From the NCBI GenBank assembly GCA_964406375.1, contig CAYORM010000088.1:1-11578 (forward strand): a stretch of 11,578 bases of DNA, read 5' to 3'. Every line of letters starts with the position of its first letter. The first letter of the stretch is position 1. The position numbers and the translations under genes are program-made. The notes below the pieces were generated by a model. It ran no database searches, was not told the DNA's origin, and was given only the letters and a program-made list of their open reading frames with translations. Of this stretch, positions 1 through 7,600 are shown one piece after another. Source of the DNA: CAYORM01 sp964406375 (GTDB taxonomy: Bacteria > Pseudomonadota > Alphaproteobacteria > DSM-16000 > Inquilinaceae).

Positions 1-1
1 G

Positions 2-424
2 CGCCTGCTGGAGGGGGCGCGGATCGCGGCGCCGCTGCTCGGCGCCTTCCTCGATGCGCAGCTCGCGGCCCATGGCGTGCCGGCGAACCGGCTGGTCCTG
101 GCCGGGTTCAGCCAGGGCGCGCTGATGGCGCTGCATGTCGGGCTGCGCCGCGATCCCGCGCCGGCCGGGATCGTCGCTTGGTCTGGCTGGCTCGCCGGCC
201 CGGAGACGCTGGCGGCCGAGCGGCGCGGCGCGCCGCCGGTCCTGCTGGTGCACGGGACTGAGGACACCGTCGTCCCGTATCAGGCGATGGGGCTGGCCGA
301 GGCGGCGCTGCGCGCGCAAGGCGTGCCGGTCGAGACGCTGAGCCGGCCCGGGCTCGGTCATGGCATCGACCAGCCGGCGCTCGACAGGGCGACGGCGTTC
401 ATCATCACGGTGCTGGCGCGATGA
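2..424 (+). CDS. Carboxylesterase/phospholipase-type alpha/beta hydrolase, 3' part only
   Basis: The reading frame is open from the left edge, so the N-terminus and true start lie outside the window; about 140 residues are visible. The nucleophile elbow GFSQGA gives the catalytic serine. The strand LLVHGTEDTVVP carries the acid (Asp), and GLGHGID near the C-terminus carries the histidine, so the whole triad is present. Order and spacing match the Abhydrolase_2 family (phospholipase/carboxylesterase, YpfH-like), whose members are usually about 210-230 residues. These are soluble cytoplasmic esterases acting on small acyl esters; the substrate cannot be read from sequence. A GTG at 77 is only an internal codon. 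The nearest gene downstream starts 120 bp later on the same strand and looks functionally unrelated. Confidence 0.85.
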   Translation, partial: RLLEGARIAAPLLGAFLDAQLAAHGVPANRLVLAGFSQGALMALHVGLRRDPAPAGIVAWSGWLAGPETLAAERRGAPPVLLVHGTEDTVVPYQAMGLAEAALRAQGVPVETLSRPGLGHGIDQPALDRATAFIITVLAR

Positions 425-463
425 CGATATCGTGACATTTGCGGATCCGGGCGGCACAGATCA

Positions 464-493
464 TTGCTGGCCGGGGCCGCTGGCGACTATACC
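464..493 (+). promoter_or_regulatory. Weak sigma70-type promoter candidate for the HNH gene
   Basis: The 120-bp gap 425-544 between the esterase and the HNH gene holds TTGCTG (464-469), an 18-bp spacer and TATACC (488-493), about 50 bp upstream of the GTG start. Each box matches only part of the consensus, so this is a suggestion. I see no other structure in this gap. Confidence 0.25.
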
Positions 494-544
494 TCTTTCA
501 GCCGAGCCACCATCGGAACGGAGACAGGTCAGGGGACGGAACAC

Positions 545-1105
545 GTGTCGCCGCCACCGGACAGTTGCCCAGCGCTGGTGCTGAACGCCGATTTCCGGCC
601 GCTCAGCTACTTCCCGCTGTCGCTGTGGCCGTGGCAGGAGGCGATCAAGGCGGTCTTCCTCGACCGGGTCAACATCGTCGCCGAGTATGACCGTGTGGTG
701 CGCAGCCCGAATTTCGAGCTGCGCCTGCCCAGCGTGATCTCGCTCAAGGAATACGTCCCCTCGGTGCGGAAGCCGGCCTTCACCCGGTTCAACGTGTTCC
801 TGCGCGACCGCTTCACCTGCCAGTATTGCGGCCAGCGCTTCCCGACGCAGGATCTGACCTTCGATCATGTGGTGCCGCGCTCGCGCGGCGGCCGGACGAG
901 CTGGACGAATGTCGTCGCCGCCTGTTCGGGCTGCAATCTGCGCAAGGGCGATCTGATGCCGAATCATTGCGGGATGATCCCGCTCGTCCCGCCGCGCCAG
1001 CCGACGACCTATGAGCTGCAGGAGAACGGCCGGGCCTTCCCGCCGAACTTCCTGCACGAGAGCTGGCGCGACTATCTGTACTGGGACACCGAGCTGGAGA
1101 GCTGA
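545..1105 (+). CDS. HNH endonuclease
   Basis: A 186-residue protein of the stand-alone bacterial HNH nuclease family. The fold is held by two Cys pairs, CQYC (92-95) and CSGC (127-130), which bind structural zinc. The HNH metal and catalytic residues are in DHVVPRSRGG (107-116), Asn122 and the NLRKGD segment (131-136). The N-terminal half (VLNADFRPLSYFPLSLWPWQEAIKAV) is the conserved region typical of alphaproteobacterial chromosomal members. I chose the GTG at 545 because GGGGACGG sits just before it and family homology begins there; a TTG at 464 would add 27 residues that look like untranslated leader. The DNA target and role are unknown. No phage or intron genes are nearby, so it is probably a resident gene, not a homing element. 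Confidence 0.9.
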   Translation: MSPPPDSCPALVLNADFRPLSYFPLSLWPWQEAIKAVFLDRVNIVAEYDRVVRSPNFELRLPSVISLKEYVPSVRKPAFTRFNVFLRDRFTCQYCGQRFPTQDLTFDHVVPRSRGGRTSWTNVVAACSGCNLRKGDLMPNHCGMIPLVPPRQPTTYELQENGRAFPPNFLHESWRDYLYWDTELES

Positions 1106-1109
1106 GCTG

Positions 1110-1140
1110 CGGGCGGCGCGACGGCGTCCTGCGCCGCCCG
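1110..1140. terminator. Hairpin between convergent genes (bidirectional terminator candidate)
   Basis: A perfect 10-bp inverted repeat, CGGGCGGCGC (1110-1119) and GCGCCGCCCG (1131-1140), has an 11-nt loop. It begins 5 bp after the HNH stop and ends 11 bp before the stop of the convergent FMN reductase-like gene, the expected place for a shared terminator. It lacks a T tract, so it is not a classical intrinsic terminator. Confidence 0.55.
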
Positions 1141-1151
1141 AGCGGCCGTCG

Positions 1152-1724
1152 TCAGCCCGCCGCGCGCGCCGTCTTCAGCGCCCGGCCCCACCAGATGAGC
1201 TGGTCGAGCATGTCCTTGGCGCTGGGCTCGAGATGCGGCATGTCCGAGATCGGCTTGCCGCCCTGCCAAGCCGCCATGAAGTCGGCACCGCTGATATGCA
1301 CGCCGCTACGCATCGGTGCCATCTGGAGCTCGACCGTGATCAGCCGCAGATGCTCGATCGCCCGGGCACCGCCGACGCTGCCATAGCCGACGAAGCCGGC
1401 GGGCTTCTTCACCCATTGCGGATAGGCGTAGTCCATCGCGTTCTTCAGCGCGCCGGTGATGGACCGGTTGTATTCGGCGACGACGAAGATGAAGGCGTCG
1501 AGGGAGTCGATCTTTGCCTGCCAGCGCTGCGCCACCTCGTTCTTGGTGGGTGCGAAGGCCGGCGATCCCTCCTCGGCGAAGAGCGGCATCGGATAGTCGC
1601 GCAGGTCGAGCAGCTCGACGTCGAGCTCGGGGCGCTGCCGCGCCAGCCCCAGGATCCACTCGGCCGGCTTGTCTGCGAAGCGGTTGGGCCGGATGCTGCT
1701 GATGATGATGCCGGTCTTGAGCAT
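1152..1724 (-). CDS. NADPH-dependent FMN reductase-like flavoprotein
   Basis: 190 residues, the usual length for the FMN_red (flavodoxin-like) family, which uses NAD(P)H to reduce FMN, quinones or azo compounds in the cytoplasm. The N-terminal strand and phosphate-binding loop read GIIISSIRPNR (5-15). The family signature appears as AEYNRSITGALKNAMDY (83-99; more often PEYN..), and GYGSVGGARA (113-122) is the second flavin-contacting loop. Ala replaces the usual Pro before EYN, a mild departure. The ATG at 1724 has a purine-rich GAAGAGGGA just upstream. It lies 101 bp downstream of the MTHFR-like gene on the same strand, so co-transcription is possible; a small hairpin lies in the gap. The physiological substrate is unknown. 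Confidence 0.9.
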   Translation of the reverse strand: MLKTGIIISSIRPNRFADKPAEWILGLARQRPELDVELLDLRDYPMPLFAEEGSPAFAPTKNEVAQRWQAKIDSLDAFIFVVAEYNRSITGALKNAMDYAYPQWVKKPAGFVGYGSVGGARAIEHLRLITVELQMAPMRSGVHISGADFMAAWQGGKPISDMPHLEPSAKDMLDQLIWWGRALKTARAAG

Positions 1725-1781
1725 GGCGGTCCCTCTTCAGGTTCGAGTTGGGCGGGTGCGTGATGCGCCGCCTCCAGCCGA

Positions 1782-1799
1782 CATGGCGCCGCCGCCATG
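1782..1799. terminator. Small hairpin in the gap after the MTHFR-like gene
   Basis: CATGGCG (1782-1788) and CGCCATG (1793-1799) form a 7-bp stem with a 4-nt loop, in the 101-bp gap between the MTHFR-like stop and the FMN reductase-like start. There is no T run. It could be a weak attenuator or chance in GC-rich DNA. Nothing else is visible in this gap. Confidence 0.25.
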
Positions 1800-1825
1800 G
1801 CCCGGCAAGTCGGGAACGCCGCCAT

Positions 1826-2791
1826 TCAGTCGAGCGGCTCGTCCATCTCGAAGCCGTCGCCCGTCATGGTAAAGCGCCCGGCCTCCATCGCCGCGAGCCA
1901 GCGGCTCGTCCGCTCCATCCCGCCGAAGGCGAAGAAATGGGCGCGCTCGATCCCGCAATCGGGATCCTCGGCCTGATAGGCCGCAAGCCGCGTCACCAGC
2001 CGGTCGGGGACCGAGATCGTTGCGAGCTTGGCGATGTTCAGCGCCTGACGCGTCAGAAAGCGCAGCGACGGGCCGACGCCGCACATGGTCGCGTAGTTGA
2101 TCAGGCTCTTCAGCTTGGCCGGGCCGGCGATGCCGATATGGATCGGCAGGCGGTTGCCGGCGGCGCGCAGCCGACGGTCCCAGGCGATGATCGCATCGGG
2201 GTCGAAGCAGAACTGGGTGGCGATGTAGAGCCGGCTGCCGGTCGCCGCGGCATAGGCGTTCTTCTCCGCCAGGGCGCGGGCGATCTCGGCCTCCGGGATG
2301 TCGGCATTGCCTTCCGGATGGCCGGCCACGCCGATGCGGGTGATCCCGTTCCTCTCGAAGACGCCGGTCTCGAGCACCGCCATCGACCGGTCGAAGGGGC
2401 CGCGCGGCGTCGTAGCGCCACCACCGATGACGAGCGCCTGTTCGACCCCCGCTGCGGCCAGACCGCTGACATAGCGCTCCAGCTCGTCATGGCTCGCGAG
2501 GCTGCGGGCAGCGACATGCGGCACCGGCTCCAGCCCCTCGCCGCGCAGCCGCGCGCAGAGCGCGACGATCGCGTCGAGATCGGCACCGGGGAGCATGGTG
2601 ACGTAGACAGCGGTCCCGGCGGGCAGGAGCGCGGCGAAGTTTCCGATTTTCACGGCCGAGCCCGGGGCCGTCTCGATCGACCAGTCGGCCAGAAAGCGCA
2701 TGATGGCCGCCTTGCCGCCTGCGGCCTCGAGCTGCGTGACGGCCGCATCAGCGCCCGTTTTCCGTCGTGCCGCCTTGCCGAACCCGAACAT
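1826..2791 (-). CDS. Methylenetetrahydrofolate reductase-like protein (sarcosine/betaine-cluster type)
   Basis: 321 residues resembling the MTHFR barrel family (FAD enzymes that reduce 5,10-methylene-THF to 5-methyl-THF). WSIETAP (37-43) carries a Glu at the position of the catalytic Glu in FEFFPP-type MetF. GVAGHPEGN (154-162) matches the MetF VAGYPEGH loop, and ATQFCFD (191-197) matches QFFFD. HIGIAGPAKLKSLINYATMCGVG is characteristic of the divergent form found beside dimethylglycine/sarcosine demethylation genes in alphaproteobacteria. The frame is open 51 codons further upstream, but the ATG at 2791 has a strong GGAGG (2796-2800) at good spacing and the extension looks like leader. It is divergent from soxBDAG, whose product is 5,10-methylene-THF, so it is the likely consumer of that carbon. 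The exact electron donor and whether it truly replaces MetF are not shown. Confidence 0.85.
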   Translation of the reverse strand: MFGFGKAARRKTGADAAVTQLEAAGGKAAIMRFLADWSIETAPGSAVKIGNFAALLPAGTAVYVTMLPGADLDAIVALCARLRGEGLEPVPHVAARSLASHDELERYVSGLAAAGVEQALVIGGGATTPRGPFDRSMAVLETGVFERNGITRIGVAGHPEGNADIPEAEIARALAEKNAYAAATGSRLYIATQFCFDPDAIIAWDRRLRAAGNRLPIHIGIAGPAKLKSLINYATMCGVGPSLRFLTRQALNIAKLATISVPDRLVTRLAAYQAEDPDCGIERAHFFAFGGMERTSRWLAAMEAGRFTMTGDGFEMDEPLD

Positions 2792-2809
2792 GCCGCCTCC
2801 GCCCGAGAC

Positions 2810-2826
2810 GGCCGGACCATCCGGCC
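2810..2826 (-). promoter_or_regulatory. GC-rich hairpin just upstream of the MTHFR-like Shine-Dalgarno
   Basis: A perfect 7-bp inverted repeat, GGCCGGA/TCCGGCC, with a 3-nt loop. On the minus-strand transcript it falls between the CTCTCAGGCAA segment and the GGAGG at 2800-2796. That is where an expression platform or translation-control stem would sit. Role inferred only from position. Confidence 0.4.
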
Positions 2827-2890
2827 GCTTGCCTGAGAGATGGAGCTGCAAGAGCCCTTCCGCCGTCGCCGCGGCGACCAGCGCCGTTCG
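2824..2890 (-). promoter_or_regulatory. Glycine-riboswitch-like leader segment (incomplete match)
   Basis: Read on the minus strand, the leader of the MTHFR-like gene contains ATCTCTCAGGCAAGCGG, close to the conserved 3' segment of glycine aptamers (AATCTCTCAGGCAAAAGG). Ahead of it lie GGAAGG (compare CGAAGG) and a GTCGCC/GGCGAC hairpin where the aptamer has one. The order of elements fits. What does not fit: the GGAGAG strand that should pair with CTCTC is missing upstream, and the AGCAA after GAAGG is absent. It could be a diverged or decayed glycine aptamer, or chance. The context (divergent from a glycine-producing oxidase) favours meaning. Confidence 0.35.
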
Positions 2891-2895
2891 AATCA

Positions 2896-2913
2896 CGACA
2901 TGGCCCCATGTCG
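2896..2913. promoter_or_regulatory. 18-bp palindromic operator candidate between MTHFR-like gene and soxB
   Basis: CGACATGG-CC-CCATGTCG is an exact 8-bp inverted repeat with a 2-bp centre, lying in the divergent control region. A third CGACA half-site (CGACAG, 2920-2925) starts exactly 12 bp after the second arm, which itself starts 12 bp after the first. An inverted copy (CTGTCG) lies at 2976-2981. The symmetry is typical of a dimeric repressor or activator site; the regulator is not encoded in the window. Confidence 0.5.
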
Positions 2914-2959
2914 CATCGACGACAGGTCGCGTCCCGCATCCCACCCGTCGCAGCCGGGA

Positions 2960-2988
2960 TTGATCCGGGGCCGCCCTGTCGTCAACAT
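2960..2988 (+). promoter_or_regulatory. Weak sigma70-type promoter candidate for soxBDAG
   Basis: TTGATC (2960-2965), a 17-bp spacer and CAACAT (2983-2988) match 7 of 12 consensus positions and end 42 bp before the soxB ATG. The inverted CTGTCG half-site (2976-2981) would lie inside the spacer. Speculative. Confidence 0.25.
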
Positions 2989-3030
2989 GCGGCTCCCGCG
3001 AGGGGGTTCCAAGCCGAGGTGGTTCCGGGC

Positions 3031-4281
3031 ATGCGGCGCTATTCGATCTTCTCGCTCGCGCGCAATGCGGTGTCGCATCACGCGGGCTGGCAGCGCGCCT
3101 GGCGATCGCCGGAGCCGAAGCCGGCCTATGACGTCATCATCGTCGGCGGCGGTGGCCATGGCCTCGCCACGGCCTATTATCTCGCCAAGGAGCATGGCGT
3201 CGGCAGCGTCGCCGTGCTCGAGAAGGGCTGGATCGGTGGCGGCAATACCGGGCGCAACACCACGATCGTCCGCTCGAACTATCTGTTCGATGCCTCCGCC
3301 CACATCTATGAGCACGCGCTGAAGCTCTGGGAGGGGCTGAGCGCCGAACTCAACTACAATGTAATGTTCAGCCAGCGTGGCGTGCTGAACCTCGCGCATG
3401 ATCATCACGAGGCGCGCGAGCTGAAGCGGCGGGTCCATGCGAACCGGCTGAACGGCATCGACAGCGAGTGGCTGACGCGCGAGCAGGTGCTCGAATTCTG
3501 CCCGATCATCAACGCCGATCCCGAGCTGCGCTACCCGGTCTATGGGGCGACGCTGCAGCGCCGCGGCGGCACCGCGCGCCATGATGCCGTCGCCTGGGGC
3601 TATGCGCGGGCGGCCGACGCACTCGGCGTCGACATCATCCAGAACTGCGAGGTGACGGGCTTCCGCATCGAGGGCGGGCGCGTCACCGGTGTTGAGACCA
3701 CCCGCGGTGCCATCGGGGCGCGGCGCGTGGGGCTGGTCGCGGCGGGACACAGCTCGGTCCTCGCCGGGCTCGCCGGGTTCCGCCTGCCGCTGCAGAGCCA
3801 CCCGCTTCAGGCGCTGGTGTCCGAGCCGGTGAAGCCGGTGATCGACTGCGTCGTGATGTCGAACGCGATCCACGCCTATGTCAGCCAGTCCGACAAGGGC
3901 GAGCTGGTGATCGGCGCCGGCATCGACGGCCACAACAGCTATTCCCAGCGCGGCAGCTTCGCGGTGATCGAGGAGACGCTCGCGGCCATCGTCGAGCTGT
4001 TCCCGCTGTTCAGCCGGATGCGCATGCTGCGGCAATGGGGCGGGATCGTCGATGTGGCGCCGGATGCCAGTCCGATCATCGGGCGCACCCCGGTCGAGAA
4101 CCTCTTCATCAATTGCGGCTGGGGCACCGGCGGCTTCAAGGCGACGCCGGGGTCGGGTCACGTCTTCGCCCACACCATCGCCCGGGGCGAACCGCATCCC
4201 TATGCCGCACCCTTCTCGCTCGACCGGTTCCGCGACGGCGATCTCGTCGCCGAACACGGCGCTGCTGCTGTCGCGCATTGA
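3031..4281 (+). CDS. soxB: Sarcosine oxidase, beta subunit
   Basis: 416 residues, the expected size of the beta subunit of heterotetrameric sarcosine oxidase. This is the catalytic subunit, in which sarcosine is dehydrogenated at FAD and electrons pass to FMN and oxygen. YDVIIVGGGGHGLATAYYLA (33-52) is the dinucleotide-binding fold for FAD. GGNTGRNTTIVRSNYL (70-85) is family-diagnostic. His184 in RRGGTARHDAVAWG corresponds, by my alignment from memory, to the histidine that carries covalent FMN in corynebacterial SoxB. WGGIVDVAPDASPIIG and NCGWGTGGFKATPGSG form the C-terminal flavin-contacting part. The frame is open 88 codons further upstream, but MRRYSIFSLARNA is the known family N-terminus and GAGGTGG precedes the ATG at 3031. 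soxD follows after 13 bp, as the second gene of the operon. Confidence 0.97.
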   Translation: MRRYSIFSLARNAVSHHAGWQRAWRSPEPKPAYDVIIVGGGGHGLATAYYLAKEHGVGSVAVLEKGWIGGGNTGRNTTIVRSNYLFDASAHIYEHALKLWEGLSAELNYNVMFSQRGVLNLAHDHHEARELKRRVHANRLNGIDSEWLTREQVLEFCPIINADPELRYPVYGATLQRRGGTARHDAVAWGYARAADALGVDIIQNCEVTGFRIEGGRVTGVETTRGAIGARRVGLVAAGHSSVLAGLAGFRLPLQSHPLQALVSEPVKPVIDCVVMSNAIHAYVSQSDKGELVIGAGIDGHNSYSQRGSFAVIEETLAAIVELFPLFSRMRMLRQWGGIVDVAPDASPIIGRTPVENLFINCGWGTGGFKATPGSGHVFAHTIARGEPHPYAAPFSLDRFRDGDLVAEHGAAAVAH

Positions 4282-4294
4282 ACCGGAGGCGGCC

Positions 4295-4675
4295 ATGTTC
4301 CTGATCGACTGCCCCTATTGCGGCCCGCGCGAGCAGACCGAGTTCCGCAATGGCGGCGAGGCGCATATCGCCCGGCCCGCCGACCCCGCCGCGCTGTCCG
4401 ACGCGGAATGGGCCGATTACGTCTTCATGCGCGACAACCCCAAGGGGCTGCTTTACGAGCGCTGGGTGCACATCCATGGCTGCCGCCGCTGGTTCAATGC
4501 CGCGCGCAACACGGTGACCGACCGGATTCTCGCCATCTATCCGATCGGCGCGCCGCGGCCGCCGGTACCGCCGGGCCAGGAGCCGCCGACCCCGTCCGGG
4601 GAGATCGCGGAGACGAGTGCCAACCGGCCGCTCGAGCCGGCCGCCGGCGCCGATGCGCCGCAGGCGGGGGCGTGA
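4295..4675 (+). CDS. soxD: Sarcosine oxidase, delta subunit, with Pro-rich tail
   Basis: The small zinc-binding subunit of heterotetrameric sarcosine oxidase; it is structural and contacts the other subunits. The four zinc ligands known from the family are at the canonical numbers: Cys6 and Cys9 in CPYCG, His59 and Cys63 in HIHGCRRWFN. The core ends near YPIGAPRPP (about residue 90). After that comes a Pro/Ala/Glu-rich tail to residue 126, so the protein is longer than the roughly 90-105 residues typical of SoxD. The ATG has GGAGG 5 bp upstream. It sits between soxB (13-bp gap) and soxA (8-bp gap), consistent with one transcript and balanced expression of subunits. Confidence 0.97.
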   Translation: MFLIDCPYCGPREQTEFRNGGEAHIARPADPAALSDAEWADYVFMRDNPKGLLYERWVHIHGCRRWFNAARNTVTDRILAIYPIGAPRPPVPPGQEPPTPSGEIAETSANRPLEPAAGADAPQAGA

Positions 4676-4683
4676 GAGGGCCC

Positions 4684-7600
4684 ATGACCCAGAACTTCCG
4701 CATCGCCGGCCGTGGCACCGATCTCGACGAGAAGGGCGGTCGCACCCTGCGCTTCTCCTTCGACGGGCGCGACTATCGCGGCTTTCCGGGCGACACGCTG
4801 GCCTCGGCGCTGCTCGCCAATGGCGTCCATCTCGTCGCCCGCAGCTTCAAGTATCATCGGCCGCGCGGCATCCTGACGGCAGGGGCAGAGGAGCCGAACG
4901 CCCTCGTCCAGCTTGCCGCCGGGACAGCGCGGACCGAGCCCAACATCCGCGCGACCCAGGCCGAGCTGTTCGACGGGCTGGCGGCGTCCAGCCAGAACCG
5001 CTGGCCGTCTCTGGCGCGCGATTTCGGGGCGGCCGGCGATGCGGTGGCGCCGCTGCTGCCGGCCGGCTTCTACTACAAGACCTTCATGTGGCCGCGTCGC
5101 GGCTGGATGACCTATGAGAAGTTCATCCGCCGCAGCGCCGGGCTCGGCCGCGTGCCGGAACTGCCCGACCCGGACCGCTACGACCATCGCAACGCCCATT
5201 GCGACGTGCTGGTGGTGGGGGGTGGCCTCGCCGGCCTCGCCGCGGCGCTCGCCGCGGCCCGAAGCGGGGCGCGCGTCATCCTGGTGGAGGACCAGCCGCG
5301 TTTCGGCGGCACCGCCCGGGCCGAGCCGGGTCTCGCCATCGACGGCAAGCCGGCCACGGCCTGGATCGAGGCGGCGCTCGATGAGCTGCGCGCCAACCGC
5401 GACGTGACGATCCTGCCGCGCTGCACGGCCTTCGGCTACTACGCCGATAACTGGCTCGGCCTGCTCGAGCGGGTGACCGACCATAAGCCCGCCTATGAAG
5501 TCCGCCCGGGTGTGCCACGCCAGCGGCTCTGGCGCGTCCGCGCCCGCCAGGTCGTGCTGGCCACCGGCAGCATCGAACGCCCGCTGGTCTTCGCTGAGAA
5601 CGACCGTCCGGGGATCATGATGGCCGGTGCGGTGCGCGCCTATCTCAACCGCTGGGGCGTACGGGTCGGCGAGCGGGTCGTCATCGCAACCAACAATGAC
5701 AGCGCCTATCGCACCGCACTCGACCTCTCGGCCGCTGGGGTGGCGGTGCCGGCGGTGATCGACACGCGCGCCGATCCGGAGGGGCCGCTGGTGCGGCTGG
5801 TGCGCTCTGCCGGCATCCCGGTGATGACCGGGCACAGCATCGCCAGCACCAGCGGCCGCCACCGCGTCGACGAGGTGTTGGCGATGCCGCTCGCCGCCGA
5901 CGGCCGCAGCGTCCGGCGCGGCACCGAGACGGCGATTCGCTGCGACGCCGTCGCGATGTCGGGCGGCTGGAACCCGACGCTCAACCTCCACTCCCATTCG
6001 CGCGGCCGGCTGCGCTGGGACGAGGCGCGCGGCATCTTCCTGCCCGGCACCTCCTTCCAGGCGGAGCGGTCTGCCGGCGGCTGCGCCGGCACGACGAGCT
6101 TCGGCGCGGCGCTCGCCAGCGGGCATGAGGCAGGGCGGGCCGCCGCCGCAGCCGCCGGTTTCGAGGCGGCCCAGCCGGACCCGCCCGGCGCCGAGCTGCT
6201 CTTCGACGGCGAGGAGGGAGCGCCGCGGACGCTTTGGCTCCTGCCGTCGGACCGGGCGCCGGATGCGGTGCGCGCCTTCGTCGACTTCCAGAACGACGTG
6301 ACGGCGAAGGATCTGTCGCTGGCGCTGCGCGAAGGCTTCGAGAGCATCGAGCACGTCAAGCGCTACACCACGACCGGCATGGCCACCGACCAGGGCAAGA
6401 CCGGCAATGTCAACGCCCTCGGCATCGTGGCCGAGGCGACGGGCCGGACGGTCCCCGAGATCGGCATCACGACGTTCCGGCCGCCCTACACGCCCGTCAC
6501 CTTCGGTGCCATCGCCGGGCGCGGCGTCGGGCGCTTCTACGCGCCGGTACGACGGACACCGATGCATGGTTGGGCCGAGGCGCGCGGCGCGGTGTTCGAG
6601 AATGTCGGGCAGTGGAAGCGCGCCTGGTATTTCCCGCGCCAGGGCGAGACGATGCGCGAGGCGGTCGATCGCGAGGTTGCGGCGGCGCGAAACGGCGTGT
6701 GCCTGTTCGACGCCTCGACGCTCGGGAAGATCGACCTGCAGGGGCCGGATGCGGCCGAATTCCTCAACCGCGTCTACACCAATGCCTGGACGAAGCTGCC
6801 GGTCGGTGCCTGCCGCTACGGGCTGATGCTGGGCGAGGACGGAATGGTCAAGGATGACGGCGTCACCACGCGCCTCGCCGAGGACCACTTCCACATGACG
6901 ACGACGACCGGCGGGGCCGCCCCCATCCTCGCCTGGCTCGAGGAATGGCTGCAGACGGAATGGCCGGCGTTGCGCGTACGGATGACCTCGGTGACCGAGC
7001 AATGGGCGGTGCTCGTCGTCACCGGTCCGAAGGCCCGCGAGGTGCTGGCACCGCTGACCGATATCGACCTGTCCAACGAAGCCTTCCCGCACATGTCGAT
7101 GCGGCAGGGGCACGTCGCGGGCATCCCGGCGCGGGTGTTCCGCATCTCTTTCACGGGCGAGCTCTCCTACGAGATCAACGTGCCCGCCTCCTGGGGGGCG
7201 GCGCTGATCGCCGCGGTCGCCAAGGCCGGCGCGCCGCATGACATCACGCCCTACGGCACCGAGGCGATGCATGTGCTCCGGGCCGAGAAGGGCTACATCG
7301 TCGTCGGGCAGGAGACCGACGGCACCGTCACGCCGGACGATCTCGGCATGTCCTGGATCGTCTCGAAGACCAAGGATTTCATCGGCAAGCGGTCGTTGTC
7401 CCGGGCCGACATGATGCGCCCCGACCGCAAGCAGCTCGTCGGCCTCCTGCCGGAGGATCCCGCGCTGGTGGTGGAAGAGGGGGCGCCGATCGTCGAAGGG
7501 CCGCACCTGCCGGAGCCGCCGGTTCCGATCCTCGGCCACGTCACATCGAGCTATCACAGCCCCAATCTCGGCCGGTCCTTCGCGCTCGCGATGCTCAAGC

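Noticed and set aside
545..1105. HNH gene as a homing endonuclease or phage remnant
   Set aside because: No intron, intein, integrase or phage gene is nearby, and the protein has the form of common chromosomal alphaproteobacterial HNH proteins.
2831..2842. CCTGAGAGATGG on the plus strand as a TPP riboswitch core
   Set aside because: Only the CTGAGA portion resembles a thi-box; the second TPP consensus half is absent, and the string is the complement of the glycine-like segment.
2792..2944. 51-codon N-terminal extension of the MTHFR-like protein
   Set aside because: The ATG at 2791 has a strong GGAGG. The extension covers the hairpin and riboswitch-like leader and has no family similarity.
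2767..3030. Upstream extension of SoxB by 88 codons
   Set aside because: The known SoxB N-terminus begins at the ATG at 3031, and the extension would overlap the MTHFR-like gene start and leader.
2893..4296. A 467-codon minus-strand frame opposite soxB
   Set aside because: Same GC-driven antisense effect; it would also run through the divergent control region.
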